A program made the position numbers and the translations under genes. Shown in pieces: positions 1 through 8,790 of a stretch of 64,000 nucleotides of DNA (position 1 is the first letter of the stretch; each line of letters starts with the position of its first letter). The notes beneath the pieces are model-generated. The model saw nothing but the letters and a program-made list of their open reading frames with translations. It did not search any database and was not told the DNA's origin. Location of the stretch: assembly GCF_035917335.1 (NCBI RefSeq), contig NZ_CP109067.1, forward strand, positions 7,191,001 to 7,255,000, read 5' to 3'. This stretch comes from Micromonospora sp. NBC_01813. Its GTDB lineage: Bacteria; Actinomycetota; Actinomycetes; Mycobacteriales; Micromonosporaceae.

Positions 1-158
1 GGCACCCCGCTTGTGAATCGTGACGCAGGTCGATGTATCGGGCGGGCGGTGTCGGGCATGCCCGCGCCAGAGTCAAATGTCAGCGCGTGGCTGGTGGGCA
101 AGCTGCTCCAACTCGGGCGGCGCCGACGCCATAGCAGATCGACAGCGGCTGCTCCCGT

Positions 159-186
159 CTGTCCACAGCTACCGGCGTTGTCCACA
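159..186 (+). promoter_or_regulatory. Two DnaA-box-like 9-mers upstream of the ssb-like gene
   Basis: CTGTCCACA at 159-167 and TTGTCCACA at 178-186 lie in the same orientation, 19 bp apart start to start (about two helical turns). TTGTCCACA is the form of DnaA box known from high-GC actinobacteria. They sit 105-130 bp upstream of the ssb-like start codon. DnaA control of a replication gene is an inference. The rest of 1-291 shows no convincing gene. Confidence 0.5.
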
Positions 187-291
187 GGGGTCGCGGCTGG
201 TGCTGGTGGGGTCGGTTCGTCGGGGCGACGCTGGACGCCGAGTCGACTCGGAAGTCCAGCCCCAGTTCCACGAGCCCTTTGCGGAGATGCA

Positions 292-1221
292 ATGTTTGAT
301 ACCTACGTTACGATTGTCGGAAATGTGTTGACTGCGCCGGAGTGGCGGCGGACCACCCAGACCAACACGCTGGTCGCCAACTTCAAGGTGGCCTCGACCT
401 CCCGGCGCCTCGACCGGGAGAACAACCGGTGGGTCGACGGCAACAGCCTGCGGGTGCGGGTGAACTGCTGGCGCAGGCTCGCCGAGGGCGTCGCCTCCTC
501 GGTCATGCTCGGCGACCCGGTCGTGGTCGTCGGCCGGCTCTACACCCGCGACTGGGTGGACAGCGACGGCAACAACCGCGTGCAGTACGAGATGGAGGCG
601 GTCGCGGTCGGGCACGACCTGGCCCGGGGTCGGAGTGAGGGTCGGTTCATGCGCAGCCGGCCGACGTTGGCGACCAGTGAGGTCGCCGGCGAGGACCCGG
701 AGCGGCGGGTGCAGGGTGAGGCCACCGCCGAGGTGCCGGCCAACGAAGTGCCGGTGACCCGTACCGAGCTGTTCGACGGCGACGACGACCCGATGTTCCT
801 GGAGCCGTCGGTGCCGTCGCCGGTCGAGGGGGAGCCGAACCGTCCGGGTGGTCGGCCGATCACCCTGGCCGTGGACATCCTGGCCGCCCAGGCAACGGCA
901 GCCGCCGCCGAGGCGCGCCCGGTCAACCGGCCCGACGGCACCCTGACCTACTCCACCGGCACCAGGGACGACGCCATCTACCGCGACGAGTCGTCGGACA
1001 GGCTGGATGACGAGCGGTCACCGGTGCCCACCGAGGACGAAGCCGGAATGTACGTGGCAAGCGGACAGGCGAGCGTCGGGCAGGAGACTGTCAAGCGTGA
1101 GGCTGCCGGGGACCGGGCCGCTGCCGAGGATCCGGCGGGCGATCCGCTGCCGGTCGAGGAGGAGTCGGCCTCGCCGAGTCGGTCCCGGCGGTCGCGGAGT
1201 CGGACCGCCGTGCCGGTCTGA
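292..1221 (+). CDS. ssb: Single-stranded DNA-binding protein, SsbB-like, with long C-terminal tail
   Basis: 309 aa. The first ~115 residues form an OB fold of the Ssb family, opening MFDTYVTIVGN and containing NSLRVRVNCWRRLAEGV and GDPVVVVGRLYTRDW. It should coat single-stranded DNA during replication, repair or uptake. The remaining ~190 residues are low-complexity and acidic, then end in a serine/arginine-rich stretch. The usual acidic tip (DDDIPF type) that recruits partner proteins is absent, as in the SsbB paralogues of actinomycetes. I start at ATG 292 because the Ssb fold begins there and GGAG lies 5 nt upstream; an open frame extends further upstream but does not look like Ssb. DnaA-box-like sites precede it. 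Exact cellular role is inference. Confidence 0.85.
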   Translation: MFDTYVTIVGNVLTAPEWRRTTQTNTLVANFKVASTSRRLDRENNRWVDGNSLRVRVNCWRRLAEGVASSVMLGDPVVVVGRLYTRDWVDSDGNNRVQYEMEAVAVGHDLARGRSEGRFMRSRPTLATSEVAGEDPERRVQGEATAEVPANEVPVTRTELFDGDDDPMFLEPSVPSPVEGEPNRPGGRPITLAVDILAAQATAAAAEARPVNRPDGTLTYSTGTRDDAIYRDESSDRLDDERSPVPTEDEAGMYVASGQASVGQETVKREAAGDRAAAEDPAGDPLPVEEESASPSRSRRSRSRTAVPV

Positions 1222-1306
1222 TCCTGCGTCGGTGCGTACCAGCGGGTGCGGTGGCACGGTGACAGCCGGCCGTGCCACCGCTCCGGAGGCGGACCGGTGC
1301 CCCACG

Positions 1307-1318
1307 TAAGCTGCCGAG
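1307..1318 (+). promoter_or_regulatory. Leaderless-type -10 box for cobD
   Basis: TAAGCT (1307-1312) stands 6 nt before the GTG start at 1319, the spacing typical of leaderless actinobacterial transcripts whose first base is the start codon. No clear -35 is visible and a GAGG-like SD overlaps, so this is only a candidate. Confidence 0.4.
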
Positions 1319-2347
1319 GTGGCTACCAGCGCTGGCAGGTTCAGGTTGTCGGCTGTCGCCGCCACGGCCGGCGGGATGGTCGCCGGCTACGCCCTCGACG
1401 CGCTGCTCGGTGACCCTCGCCGCTGGCATCCGGTGGCCGGCTACGGCAGGTTCGCGGGCGCCGTCGAGCGTCGGATGTACCGGCCGACCCGTCGGGCAGG
1501 TGCCGCCTACACGGCGGTCGCGGTCGGTGCGCCGGTGCTCGCGGCAGCGGCCGCTTCGGTGCTGACCCGCCGGCATCCGCTCGCCCGGGCGACGATCGTC
1601 GCCGGCGCGACCTGGGCGGTGCTCGGCGGGCGCACCCTGCGGACCGAGTCGAAGGTGATGGCGCGGGCGCTGCGCCACGGCGACGTACCGGCTGCCCGTC
1701 GCCGGCTCAATCACCTGTGTGGCCGGGACCCGGCCACCCTCGAAGCGCCGGAGTTGGCCCGCGCGACGGTCGAGTCGGTCGCCGAGAACACCTCGGACGC
1801 CGTGGTCGCCCCACTGTTCTGGGGAGCCGTCGCCGGGCTGCCCGGCCTGGTCGGGTACCGCGCGGCGAACACCCTGGACGCGATGGTCGGGCACCGGTCG
1901 CCGCGCTACGAGCGTTTCGGCACCGCCTCGGCGCGACTCGACGACGTGCTGAACTTCGTGCCGTCGCGGCTGACCGGCCTGGCCGCCGTGGCGTGGGCGC
2001 CGGCGGTCAAGGGTGACCGGGTGCGGGCCTGGCGGGTGTGGCGCCGGGACCGCGCCGATCACCCGAGCCCGAACGCCGGCCAGTGTGAGGCGGCGTTCGC
2101 CGGGGCGCTGGGGGTGCGGCTCGGTGGCCGCAATGTCTACTTCGGCCGTTCCGAGGTGCGTCCGTACCTCGGTGACGGACCCCGCCCGTCGCCCCGGCAG
2201 ATCAAGCGTGCGGCCACCCTGTCCCGCCTCGTCGGCCACACTGCCGTCGCAGCCGTACCCGTCGTAGCTGCCGCTGCCCTCACCCTCCCCACCTTCTCGA
2301 CGATCTTGCAGTTATCGAGAGCTTTCGTCCGGAATGTCCGTCGATAA
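1319..2347 (+). CDS. cobD: Adenosylcobinamide-phosphate synthase CobD/CbiB
   Basis: 342 aa membrane protein. The CobD/CbiB family attaches aminopropanol (or its phosphate) to adenosylcobyric acid, giving adenosylcobinamide (phosphate) in cobalamin synthesis. Family blocks are clear: LDALLGDPRRWHPVAGYGR near the N-terminus, ESVAENTSDAVVAPLFWG (about 151-168), YRAANTLDAMVGHRSPRYE, and SPNAGQCEAAFAGALGVRLGG (about 242-262), with hydrophobic segments between. The start is GTG 1319. The last codons, including the TAA stop, lie inside a palindromic element shared with the start of cobQ, so the final ~17 residues (after about residue 325) may be supplied by that element rather than by the ancestral gene. 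Directly followed by cobQ, the preceding enzyme of the pathway. Confidence 0.93.
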   Translation: MATSAGRFRLSAVAATAGGMVAGYALDALLGDPRRWHPVAGYGRFAGAVERRMYRPTRRAGAAYTAVAVGAPVLAAAAASVLTRRHPLARATIVAGATWAVLGGRTLRTESKVMARALRHGDVPAARRRLNHLCGRDPATLEAPELARATVESVAENTSDAVVAPLFWGAVAGLPGLVGYRAANTLDAMVGHRSPRYERFGTASARLDDVLNFVPSRLTGLAAVAWAPAVKGDRVRAWRVWRRDRADHPSPNAGQCEAAFAGALGVRLGGRNVYFGRSEVRPYLGDGPRPSPRQIKRAATLSRLVGHTAVAAVPVVAAAALTLPTFSTILQLSRAFVRNVRR

Positions 2348-2364
2348 GTGCAAGATCGTCGAGA
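2295..2364. repeat. Palindromic (REP-like) element spanning the cobD-cobQ junction
   Basis: TCTCGACGATCTTGCA (2295-2310) is exactly complementary to TGCAAGATCGTCGAGA (2349-2364). After one G-G mismatch the pairing continues as TTATCGA (2312-2318) with TCGATAA (2341-2347). This gives 24-nt arms with one mismatch and a 22-nt loop. The element contains the cobD stop codon (2345-2347) and the GTG start of cobQ (2348-2350). It resembles mobile intergenic palindromes (REP/MITE-type), but no second copy occurs in this window. In mRNA it would bury the cobQ start codon in a strong hairpin. Confidence 0.8.
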
Positions 2365-3931
2365 GAGAACGGGCGGCGGTGGTGGGCTGCTCGTTGCCGG
2401 GACCACCTCGGACGCGGGCAAGAGCGTCCTGACCGCCGGCATCTGCCGCTGGCTGCACCGCCAAGGGGTACGGGTCGCCCCGTTCAAGGCGCAGAACATG
2501 TCCAACAACTCCGCGGTGGTGCTCGGCGCGGACGGCCGAGGTGGCGAGATCGGCCGGGCCCAGGCGATGCAGGCCGCCGCCTGCGGGCTGGAGCCGCAGG
2601 TACGGTTCAACCCCGTACTGCTCAAGCCGGGCAGTGACCGGTCCAGCCAGGTCGTGCTGCTCGGCGAAGCGGTCGACACCGTCACCGCGACCAACTACCG
2701 CGCCGTGCGGTCCCGCCTCGCCGACACAGTGCACGCCACCCTGGCCGAACTGCGCGCCGAGTACGACGTGGTGATCTGCGAAGGCGCCGGCAGCCCCACC
2801 GAGATCAACCTGCGGGCCGGTGACTTCGTCAACCTCGGGCTGGCCCGGCACGCCAACCTGCCGGCGATCGTCGTCGGCGACATCGACCGGGGCGGGGTGT
2901 TCGCCGCCATGTTCGGCACCGTCGCCCTGCTCAGCGCCGAAGACCAGGCACACATCGGCGGATTCGTGATCAACAAGTTCCGGGGCGACCTGGGGTTGCT
3001 GCGCCCCGGCCTGGACATGCTGCGGCAGGTCACCGGCCGGCCCACCCTCGGGGTGCTGCCCTGGCAGCCCGACATCTGGCTGGACGGCGAGGACTCCCTC
3101 GCGTACGGCCGGACTCTCGGCCGGCCCACGACGCCGCGCGGGCGCGACACCCTGCGGGTCGCGGCGATCCGGCTGCCCCGGATCTCCAACGCCACCGACC
3201 TGGAGGCCCTCGCCGCCGAGCCGGGTGTGCGGGTGCAGCTCACCGTCGACCCGGCCGACGTCGCCGCCGCCGACCTGGTGATCGTCCCGGGCACGAAGTC
3301 TACGGTGGACGACCTGGCCTGGCTGCGGGCGACCGGCCTGGCCGACGCGGTCACCGCGCACGCCGCCGCCGGGCGCCCACTGCTCGGCATCTGCGGCGGC
3401 TTCCAGATGCTCGGCCGGGCCATCCACGACGAGGTGGAGAGCCGCCAGGGCAGCGTGCCAGGGCTCGGCCTGCTGCCCGTCGAGGTCACCTTCGCCGCGC
3501 GCAAGACCGTCACCCGCAGCGCCGGCCGCGCATACGGCATGGTCCCGGTGCGCGGCTACGAGATCCACCACGGGTACGTCTCGCACGTCGACCCGTCGAC
3601 CCCGCCGCTGATCACCGACACCAACAACAGCACGTCAGACGGTACGGAGGGCGTGCGGGTCGGGTCGATCTGCGGCACCCACTGGCACGGCGCGTTCGAG
3701 TCCGACGAGTTCCGGCGCCGCTACCTCGACGAGGTGGCCCGCCAGGCCGGCCGGCACGGCTTCACCGTCGCGCCGGACACCAGTTTCGCCGGGCTGCGCG
3801 AGCACGGGCTCGACCTGCTCGCCGACCTGGTCGAGCAGCACCTGGACACCGACGCGCTGTGGCGGCTGATCGAGAGCGGCCCGCCGGCCGGGCTGCCGTT
3901 CATCCCGCCCGGAGCACCCGCAGCGCATTGA
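2348..3931 (+). CDS. cobQ: Cobyric acid synthase CobQ/CbiP
   Basis: 527 aa, a normal length for the family. It amidates four side chains of adenosylcobyrinic acid a,c-diamide using glutamine and ATP. The N-terminal half is a dethiobiotin-synthetase-like ATPase: GTTSDAGKS near residue 20, [12 protein letters not shown], and [10 protein letters not shown]. The C-terminal half is a class I glutamine amidotransferase with the nucleophile in [12 protein letters not shown] (Cys349) and the His in GTHWHGAFE (about 445). GTG 2348 is the only in-frame start before the P-loop, and it lies within the palindromic element, immediately after the cobD stop (0 bp gap). The first ~8 residues therefore come from the repeat. 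Translation is probably coupled to cobD. Confidence 0.95.
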   Translation: MQDRRERTGGGGGLLVAGTTSDAGKSVLTAGICRWLHRQGVRVAPFKAQNMSNNSAVVLGADGRGGEIGRAQAMQAAACGLEPQVRFNPVLLKPGSDRSSQVVLLGEAVDTVTATNYRAVRSRLADTVHATLAELRAEYDVVICEGAGSPTEINLRAGDFVNLGLARHANLPAIVVGDIDRGGVFAAMFGTVALLSAEDQAHIGGFVINKFRGDLGLLRPGLDMLRQVTGRPTLGVLPWQPDIWLDGEDSLAYGRTLGRPTTPRGRDTLRVAAIRLPRISNATDLEALAAEPGVRVQLTVDPADVAAADLVIVPGTKSTVDDLAWLRATGLADAVTAHAAAGRPLLGICGGFQMLGRAIHDEVESRQGSVPGLGLLPVEVTFAARKTVTRSAGRAYGMVPVRGYEIHHGYVSHVDPSTPPLITDTNNSTSDGTEGVRVGSICGTHWHGAFESDEFRRRYLDEVARQAGRHGFTVAPDTSFAGLREHGLDLLADLVEQHLDTDALWRLIESGPPAGLPFIPPGAPAAH

Positions 3932-3994
3932 GGGGTATTGGCCAGGGTCGCTTGATCATGGTCCCATGTGGTAGACAACTCCTGAGCTGGTAAG

Positions 3995-4015
3995 GCGGAT
4001 CCGTTCCCGATCCGC
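3995..4015 (+). terminator. Small hairpin downstream of cobQ
   Basis: GCGGATC (3995-4001) pairs with GATCCGC (4009-4015) around a 7-nt loop. There is no T-run, so it is only a possible terminator between cobQ and the XRE gene. The rest of 3932-4189 shows no gene. Confidence 0.25.
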
Positions 4016-4189
4016 AGATGAGGCTCGGTGGCCGGGATAGCGCCCGGAAACCTTTACCTATGGGCTTCGTAGCTAAGCCTCTCCCTGATCGCTGCGCACG
4101 CGCTGTTCGACGGGTGTACCCGGTTACGCGATCACGTTTTCGAACCGCGTGCCCTGTGCGCAACGGTTCACGGACTCCATGGAGGGACG

Positions 4190-5059
4190 ATGCACTCATC
4201 GCATCCGAGCAAGGTCTCCACGCTGCGCGGGCAGTTACTCGGCCAGCAGATGCGGCAACTACGCCAGCAGATCGGGCTGACGCTGGAGCAGGCCGCCGCC
4301 TATCTCAACCGCGACCAGTCCGGGCTCGGTCGTTTCGAGCGCGCCGAATGGCCGTTTCCCCGCCAGGACGTGCAGTTGCTGCTCGACCTGTACTGCGTCG
4401 GCGAGCGGCCGATGCGCGACTACTACCTGCGGCTCAGCGAGGAGGCGTGGCGCCGCGACGAGTGGGAGACCGAGTTCGACGACGCCATCTACGACCGGTC
4501 CTTCGTCGACCTGCCGTGGCTGGAAGGCCGCGCCACCCACATCTTCGCCTTCGACCTGGGCCATGTGCCGGGTCTGCTGCAGACGCCGGAGTACGCCGCA
4601 TCGCTGATTCGTGAAGCGGAGACAGCGCAAGCCACCGAGGCGCTGATCGACCGGTGGGTCGAGATGCGCATGAAACGTCAGGCCGTCCTGCAGGGTTCGC
4701 AGCCCGTCAAGTTCACCAGCGTCTTGACCGAGTCGGTGCTCCGGGCGAGGACTGGCGGTGCCGAGGTCATGCGGGCGCAGCTCGACCATCTGGCCAGCCT
4801 TGCCCGGCGACATCACATCGAGGTGCGAGTGTTGCCGATGTCGGCGGGGGCAGGTGCGGGCGTCGATGGGGCGTTTATGGTCTTCGGTATGCCGCAGCCC
4901 TACCCTGAGGTGGCCTACGTCGAGCACTTCGGCGGCCGGGTATTCCTCGAGTGGCCCAAGTCCACCCGCTTCGTCCGACTGTACGATCGCCTGACCGTCT
5001 CAGCCCTCACGCCGAAGGAATCAGGTGAGCTGATCATGACCATCGCGGAGGAACTCTGA
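4190..5059 (+). CDS. XRE-family transcriptional regulator with DUF5753 domain
   Basis: 289 aa. The N-terminus (about residues 10-65) is an XRE-type helix-turn-helix: RQLRQQIGLTLEQAAAYLNRDQSGLGRFE. Most of the rest matches the DUF5753 layout common in actinomycete developmental regulators, including the block IFAFDLGHVPGLLQTPEYAASLI. These proteins usually partner with a small DUF397 protein, and one follows here with a stop-start overlap (TGATG at 5057-5061). ATG 4190 has GGAGG 5 nt upstream. Members of this family act in differentiation and antibiotic control in streptomycetes; the specific target here cannot be read from sequence. Confidence 0.88.
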   Translation: MHSSHPSKVSTLRGQLLGQQMRQLRQQIGLTLEQAAAYLNRDQSGLGRFERAEWPFPRQDVQLLLDLYCVGERPMRDYYLRLSEEAWRRDEWETEFDDAIYDRSFVDLPWLEGRATHIFAFDLGHVPGLLQTPEYAASLIREAETAQATEALIDRWVEMRMKRQAVLQGSQPVKFTSVLTESVLRARTGGAEVMRAQLDHLASLARRHHIEVRVLPMSAGAGAGVDGAFMVFGMPQPYPEVAYVEHFGGRVFLEWPKSTRFVRLYDRLTVSALTPKESGELIMTIAEEL

Positions 5060-5265
5060 TGGATGACTTGAGTAGCGTCGAATGGCACATCAGTACTCGT
5101 AGCAGTGGTGGTAGCGGCAACTGTGTGGAGGTGGGGGCGCTGGCCGATGGGCGGATCGCGGTGCGGCACAGCAAGGCACCTGACGCGGCCGTGATCATCT
5201 ACACCCGTGCCGAGTGGGACGCCTTCCTCGCCGGGGCCAGGGACGGGGAGTTCGATTTCGCCTGA
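5059..5265 (+). CDS. DUF397 domain protein
   Basis: 68 aa. It has the typical DUF397 pattern: WHISTRSSGGSGNCVEVG near the start, then a central RHSKAPDAAVIIYTRAEWDAFLAG. The A of the upstream TGA stop is the first base of the ATG start, so it is translationally coupled to the XRE/DUF5753 regulator. DUF397 proteins are thought to act as partners or modulators of these regulators. The function is known only by family association. Confidence 0.88.
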   Translation: MDDLSSVEWHISTRSSGGSGNCVEVGALADGRIAVRHSKAPDAAVIIYTRAEWDAFLAGARDGEFDFA

Positions 5266-5956
5266 CCGACCGGGCACGGTCGAGAGCTTCGAAGGGCTGG
5301 CCCGGCGGGTGTACGCCGGGCCAGCCCGCCTCGGCCGGGTCCGGCTCGTCGTGGTCGACGGCCCGAGCGGGGCCGGAAAGTCGACCTTCGCCGACCGGCT
5401 GGCCGTCGCCTGCGCGGCACTCGAGCCGGCCGAGCCAGCGTGGCCGACCGAGCCAGCATGGCCGCTCGGTTCAGCCCGTCCGGCAACCGCCTGCGGCGTC
5501 GCGGTCGTGCGGACCGACGATCTGCTCGACGGCTGGCTCGACCAGTTCACCTTCTGGCCCCGGCTGCGCGACTGGGTGCTCAATCCGCTGCGACTCGGCC
5601 GGCCGGCCCGCTACCGCCGCTACGACTGGGCGGCCGAGCGGTTCGGTGACCAGTGGATCACCGTCGCGCCGCCGGGCGTACTCGTGCTCGAAGGGGTGAG
5701 TGCGGCGCGGGCGGCGATCCGGCCGACCGCGACGCTGTCGGTCTTCGTCACCGCGCCGCCGTCGGTGTGCCTGGCCCGGTCGCTGGTCCGCGACGGGGCG
5801 GCGCTGCAGCCGGTGCTGGACCGCTGGCGCAAGGCCGAGGAGCTGTTCTTCGCCGCCGACGGCACACCTGGCGCGGTCGATCTGCTGGTGGCCGGAGCGG
5901 CGCTGCTACCTGCGGATTCGGGCTCGTATCGGCGGATCGGCGGCCGGTTGACGTAG
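5207..5956 (+). CDS. Uridine kinase-like P-loop NTPase
   Basis: Up to 249 aa. The Walker A motif VVDGPSGAGKSTFADRL places it in the uridine kinase/AAA-type phosphotransferase group; VVRTDDLLDGWLDQF and the later YDWAAERF fit a nucleoside-kinase-like fold. The natural phosphate acceptor is unknown. The start is uncertain: GTG 5207 would overlap DUF397 by 59 bp, while GTG 5309 begins just 16 residues before the P-loop and would avoid the overlap. Coding is secure from about 5309. A repeated EPA.P segment (about 5425-5470) lies in a linker after the P-loop. Confidence 0.7.
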   Translation: MPSGTPSSPGPGTGSSISPDRPGTVESFEGLARRVYAGPARLGRVRLVVVDGPSGAGKSTFADRLAVACAALEPAEPAWPTEPAWPLGSARPATACGVAVVRTDDLLDGWLDQFTFWPRLRDWVLNPLRLGRPARYRRYDWAAERFGDQWITVAPPGVLVLEGVSAARAAIRPTATLSVFVTAPPSVCLARSLVRDGAALQPVLDRWRKAEELFFAADGTPGAVDLLVAGAALLPADSGSYRRIGGRLT

Positions 5957-6024
5957 ACGGCGGTGGCGCCGGTGGGGCACCATCGGCTGGGTAGGCCAGT
6001 TCGCCGACCCCGGGAGCGCCCGAG

Positions 6025-7167
6025 ATGACCGCAGACGACGACGGCGCTACGCCGCCGGCCAACTCAGACATTGCGGGTGGCAACTCGACCCAGTCCGACG
6101 GCCAGGAGGCGAGCCCGCCAGCCCGGCGGCGGATCACGTTGACCGGGATCAGCTCGCGGGCCTGGGAACACCCGGCCGACCGGGGTGCGCTGACCGCCCT
6201 GCGCGAGCTGCGCGGCTTCGACGACGTGGTCAAGGCGTTCTTCGGGATGTGGAACGAGCGTGCCTTCCGGCTCTCCTACCTGGCGTCGTCGATCCGGGCG
6301 GACCATCGGCAGTATCCGCGGGTGCACCGGTTGTTCTCCGAAGCGGCGGCCACCCTCGACGTGCCGGAGCTGCCGGAGCTGTACGTCACCCAGTCTCCGG
6401 TGCTGGGCGCCCAGGCGATCGGCCTGGACAAGCCGTTCATCGTGGTCAACACCGCCTGCGTGCAGCAGCTCGACGACGAGGAACTGCGTACGCTGCTCGG
6501 CCACGAACTCGGTCACGTGCGCAGCGGGCACGCCGTCTACCAGACGATTCTCGCCATCCTGACCCGCTGGGCGGCGAACCTGAGCTGGCTGCCGGTCGGG
6601 GCCATCGCGCTGCGGGCGATCATCGCCGCGATGCTGGAGTGGTGGCGCAAGGCGGAACTTTCCGGGGACCGGGCTGGTCTGCTCGCCGGGCAGGACCCGG
6701 CGGCGTCGCTGCGACTGCTGATGAAGCTGGCCGGCGGCGGCGACCTCAGCCAGATCGACACGGCCGCCTTCCTGGAGCAGGCCGCCGAGTACGAGGGCGG
6801 CGGTGACCTGCGCGACAGCGTGCACAAGCTGCGGATGACGGCGTGGAGCACCCATCCGGTGCCGGTGGCTCGGGCGGCGGCGTTGCGCCAGTGGATCGAC
6901 TCCGGCGGCTACGGGCAGGTCCTGGCCGGGGAGTATCCGCGTCGCGACGACGATTCGACCGCCTCGGTGACCGAGGAGATCAAGGCCGCCGCCCAGGCGT
7001 ACCGGGAGGAGTTCGGCCGCAGTCAGGATCCGCTGGTCGGGCTGCTGCGTCGGCTCGGCACCGGCGCCGCCGACATGGGGGAGTGGGCCAGCGGAGCGGC
7101 CGGCCGCGCCCGGTCCTGGGCGAGCGCGGCCAGCAACACCGGTCGGCCCGGCAGCCGGCCCCGGTAG
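6025..7167 (+). CDS. M48-family zinc metalloprotease (HtpX/Ste24-like)
   Basis: 380 aa. The zinc motif HELGH is at residues 160-164, and the downstream glutamate of M48 proteases is probably in KAELSGDRAGL (about 212). Hydrophobic stretches follow the motif (about residues 171-185 and 192-206), suggesting membrane attachment. In this family such enzymes cleave membrane or misfolded proteins. The N-terminal ~40 residues are disordered, and the C-terminus carries an alanine/serine-rich tail. ATG 6025 has GGGAG 8 nt upstream. It converges on the next gene with a 10-bp gap. Confidence 0.83.
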   Translation: MTADDDGATPPANSDIAGGNSTQSDGQEASPPARRRITLTGISSRAWEHPADRGALTALRELRGFDDVVKAFFGMWNERAFRLSYLASSIRADHRQYPRVHRLFSEAAATLDVPELPELYVTQSPVLGAQAIGLDKPFIVVNTACVQQLDDEELRTLLGHELGHVRSGHAVYQTILAILTRWAANLSWLPVGAIALRAIIAAMLEWWRKAELSGDRAGLLAGQDPAASLRLLMKLAGGGDLSQIDTAAFLEQAAEYEGGGDLRDSVHKLRMTAWSTHPVPVARAAALRQWIDSGGYGQVLAGEYPRRDDDSTASVTEEIKAAAQAYREEFGRSQDPLVGLLRRLGTGAADMGEWASGAAGRARSWASAASNTGRPGSRPR

Positions 7168-7177
7168 TCCCGGCTGG

Positions 7178-8725
7178 TCAGCGCAAGGCAGCCAGTCGGC
7201 GGTCGACCTTGTCGGCGTCGAAGCGCTCCGGGTCGAACACGGTCTGCGGGTCGTCGAGACCGAGCCATTCCCGCTGATCGGCGTGCTCCGGATGGGTCGG
7301 GTCGGCCACCGCGTCGAGCATGTTCGCGTAGCCCCAGACGCCACCGCAGTCCTCCGGCGGCGCGGCCCGCTCGCCACCCGTACACCGGGGGTAGCTGGCC
7401 GCCGGGTCGCGGTCGGTGACCGCCACGACGGTGATCTCATGCTCCCAGTCGTCGCCGAAGTCGTACCGGTAGGTGAACGTGTCGCCTTCGGCGGCGGCGA
7501 CCTGTTCCAGGGTGACCTTTCGCTCCGAGGGGTGCCCGGTCTGGTTTCCCGGCGGCGCGAACTCGCCGTACGGGGTGTCGAACATGTGCAGGTGGCTGTC
7601 GTCCCAGTCGAACACCGACTGGATCACGTAGTGCAGTGTCTCCAGCGGGGTGTCACCCACCACCTCCACCTGCCGCCGGATCGGCGGCTCGCTGCCGGCC
7701 AGTTCCACGCCGAGCTGGTAGACCGGTGCCGGCCCCTGGGACTTCTTCCGCTTCGGCGGCAGCTTGCGGGCCGGGGCCGACCGTGGGCGACCTCGGCCTA
7801 TCGCGGCGGGCGTCCTGCCGAGCAGGCCGGGAAACAGGGCCGCCGGGTCGATCACCTCGGCGCCCTCGTCGTGATGCGGGGCGGCCGGGCGGTCCGACGC
7901 CGGGAGCGTGGCGAGCCGGGCCCGCAGCAGGGTCGCGAGCACCGGGTAGTCCGGACCGTCCTCCTCGTCCAGGTCGTCGTCCGTGCCGTCGTCGATCAGG
8001 AAGTCGTCCCCGGTCGACAGGTCGTCGTCGAACTCGTCGTCGAATTCCTCGTCGTCGAGATCCGCGTCGTCTTCGTCGTGCACCTGCCGGGCGTCGAGCG
8101 CCTGCTCGAGATGCCAGCGCAGGTCGGCCGGGTCGAGCCGAACCTGGGTGGTGCCGACAGTCTTGACCAGCTTGTCCAGCGCGTCGGGCAGCTTGTCGCC
8201 GTCGAGCAGGGCGATGTCCTGGGCGGCTCCGCAGTCGGTGTGGTCGACGAAGACCATCATCGCGTGCGTCCGGCCGGCCCGCTGGAAGCCGACGGCGAAG
8301 ACGGTCATGATCCCGGCGGTGTCGTCGAGCCGCCAGCAGTCCCCGACGGTCACCTCGGCGGTGATCTCGTCGGCCCATTTGGGTCGTGGTGTGCCGGACT
8401 CGGCGAGCGCGTTCATCGCGGTGGTGGCGACGTCGGCGGTCGGCGGCGGGGCCACCGCGGCGATCGCGGCCAACAGCGCCAGCGCCTCGGTGCCGCCCTG
8501 GGCGGCCAGTTGCGGGATCAGGCCGTGGCTCATCGGGCTGATGCCGTCCGGGTCCGGGTCGTCGTCGATCATCGCGACGAACATGGCCCCGGTCATCTCG
8601 GCGGTGAGCGGATCCTCGTCGCCGATCAGGTCAGCGGCGCTGGTCAGCATCGTGGCGATGATGCCGTCGGCGTCTCCGCTGCAGCCGGGGCAGTCGCATG
8701 CTTCGGGGGTCGTCGTGCCGTCCAT
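7178..8725 (-). CDS. Plasmid pRiA4b ORF-3-like domain protein
   Basis: 515 aa. The C-terminal ~180 residues are a pRiA4b ORF-3-like domain: VYQLGVELAGSEPPIRRQVEV, then VIQSVFDWDDSHLHMFD, YRYDFGDDWEHEI and YPRCTGGERAAPPEDCGG. The N-terminal part begins with a Cys-rich segment (EACDCPGCSGDADG) and is otherwise uncharacterised. A very acidic linker (about residues 220-260, Asp/Glu runs) separates the two. The biochemical function of the family is not established. ATG 8725 is chosen because the sequence upstream is Arg/Pro-rich shadow and would cross the divergent peptidase promoter. Confidence 0.75.
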   Translation of the reverse strand: MDGTTTPEACDCPGCSGDADGIIATMLTSAADLIGDEDPLTAEMTGAMFVAMIDDDPDPDGISPMSHGLIPQLAAQGGTEALALLAAIAAVAPPPTADVATTAMNALAESGTPRPKWADEITAEVTVGDCWRLDDTAGIMTVFAVGFQRAGRTHAMMVFVDHTDCGAAQDIALLDGDKLPDALDKLVKTVGTTQVRLDPADLRWHLEQALDARQVHDEDDADLDDEEFDDEFDDDLSTGDDFLIDDGTDDDLDEEDGPDYPVLATLLRARLATLPASDRPAAPHHDEGAEVIDPAALFPGLLGRTPAAIGRGRPRSAPARKLPPKRKKSQGPAPVYQLGVELAGSEPPIRRQVEVVGDTPLETLHYVIQSVFDWDDSHLHMFDTPYGEFAPPGNQTGHPSERKVTLEQVAAAEGDTFTYRYDFGDDWEHEITVVAVTDRDPAASYPRCTGGERAAPPEDCGGVWGYANMLDAVADPTHPEHADQREWLGLDDPQTVFDPERFDADKVDRRLAALR

Positions 8726-8778
8726 CGCGCCAGTCTGCCGCCTCAGCCGGGCGGGCGCGACTCGACATGCCCGGAGCC

Positions 8779-8790
8779 TACGATCGTCGG
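8779..8790 (+). promoter_or_regulatory. Leaderless-type -10 box for the M20 peptidase gene
   Basis: TACGAT (8779-8784) is followed by exactly 6 nt and then ATG 8791. There is no SD at normal spacing. This supports ATG 8791 over the in-frame ATG 8767. Confidence 0.5.

Noticed and set aside
3948-3972. CTTGATCATGG-like sequence as a repeat copy
   Set aside because: Only one short copy with no paired arm; not enough to call a repeat.
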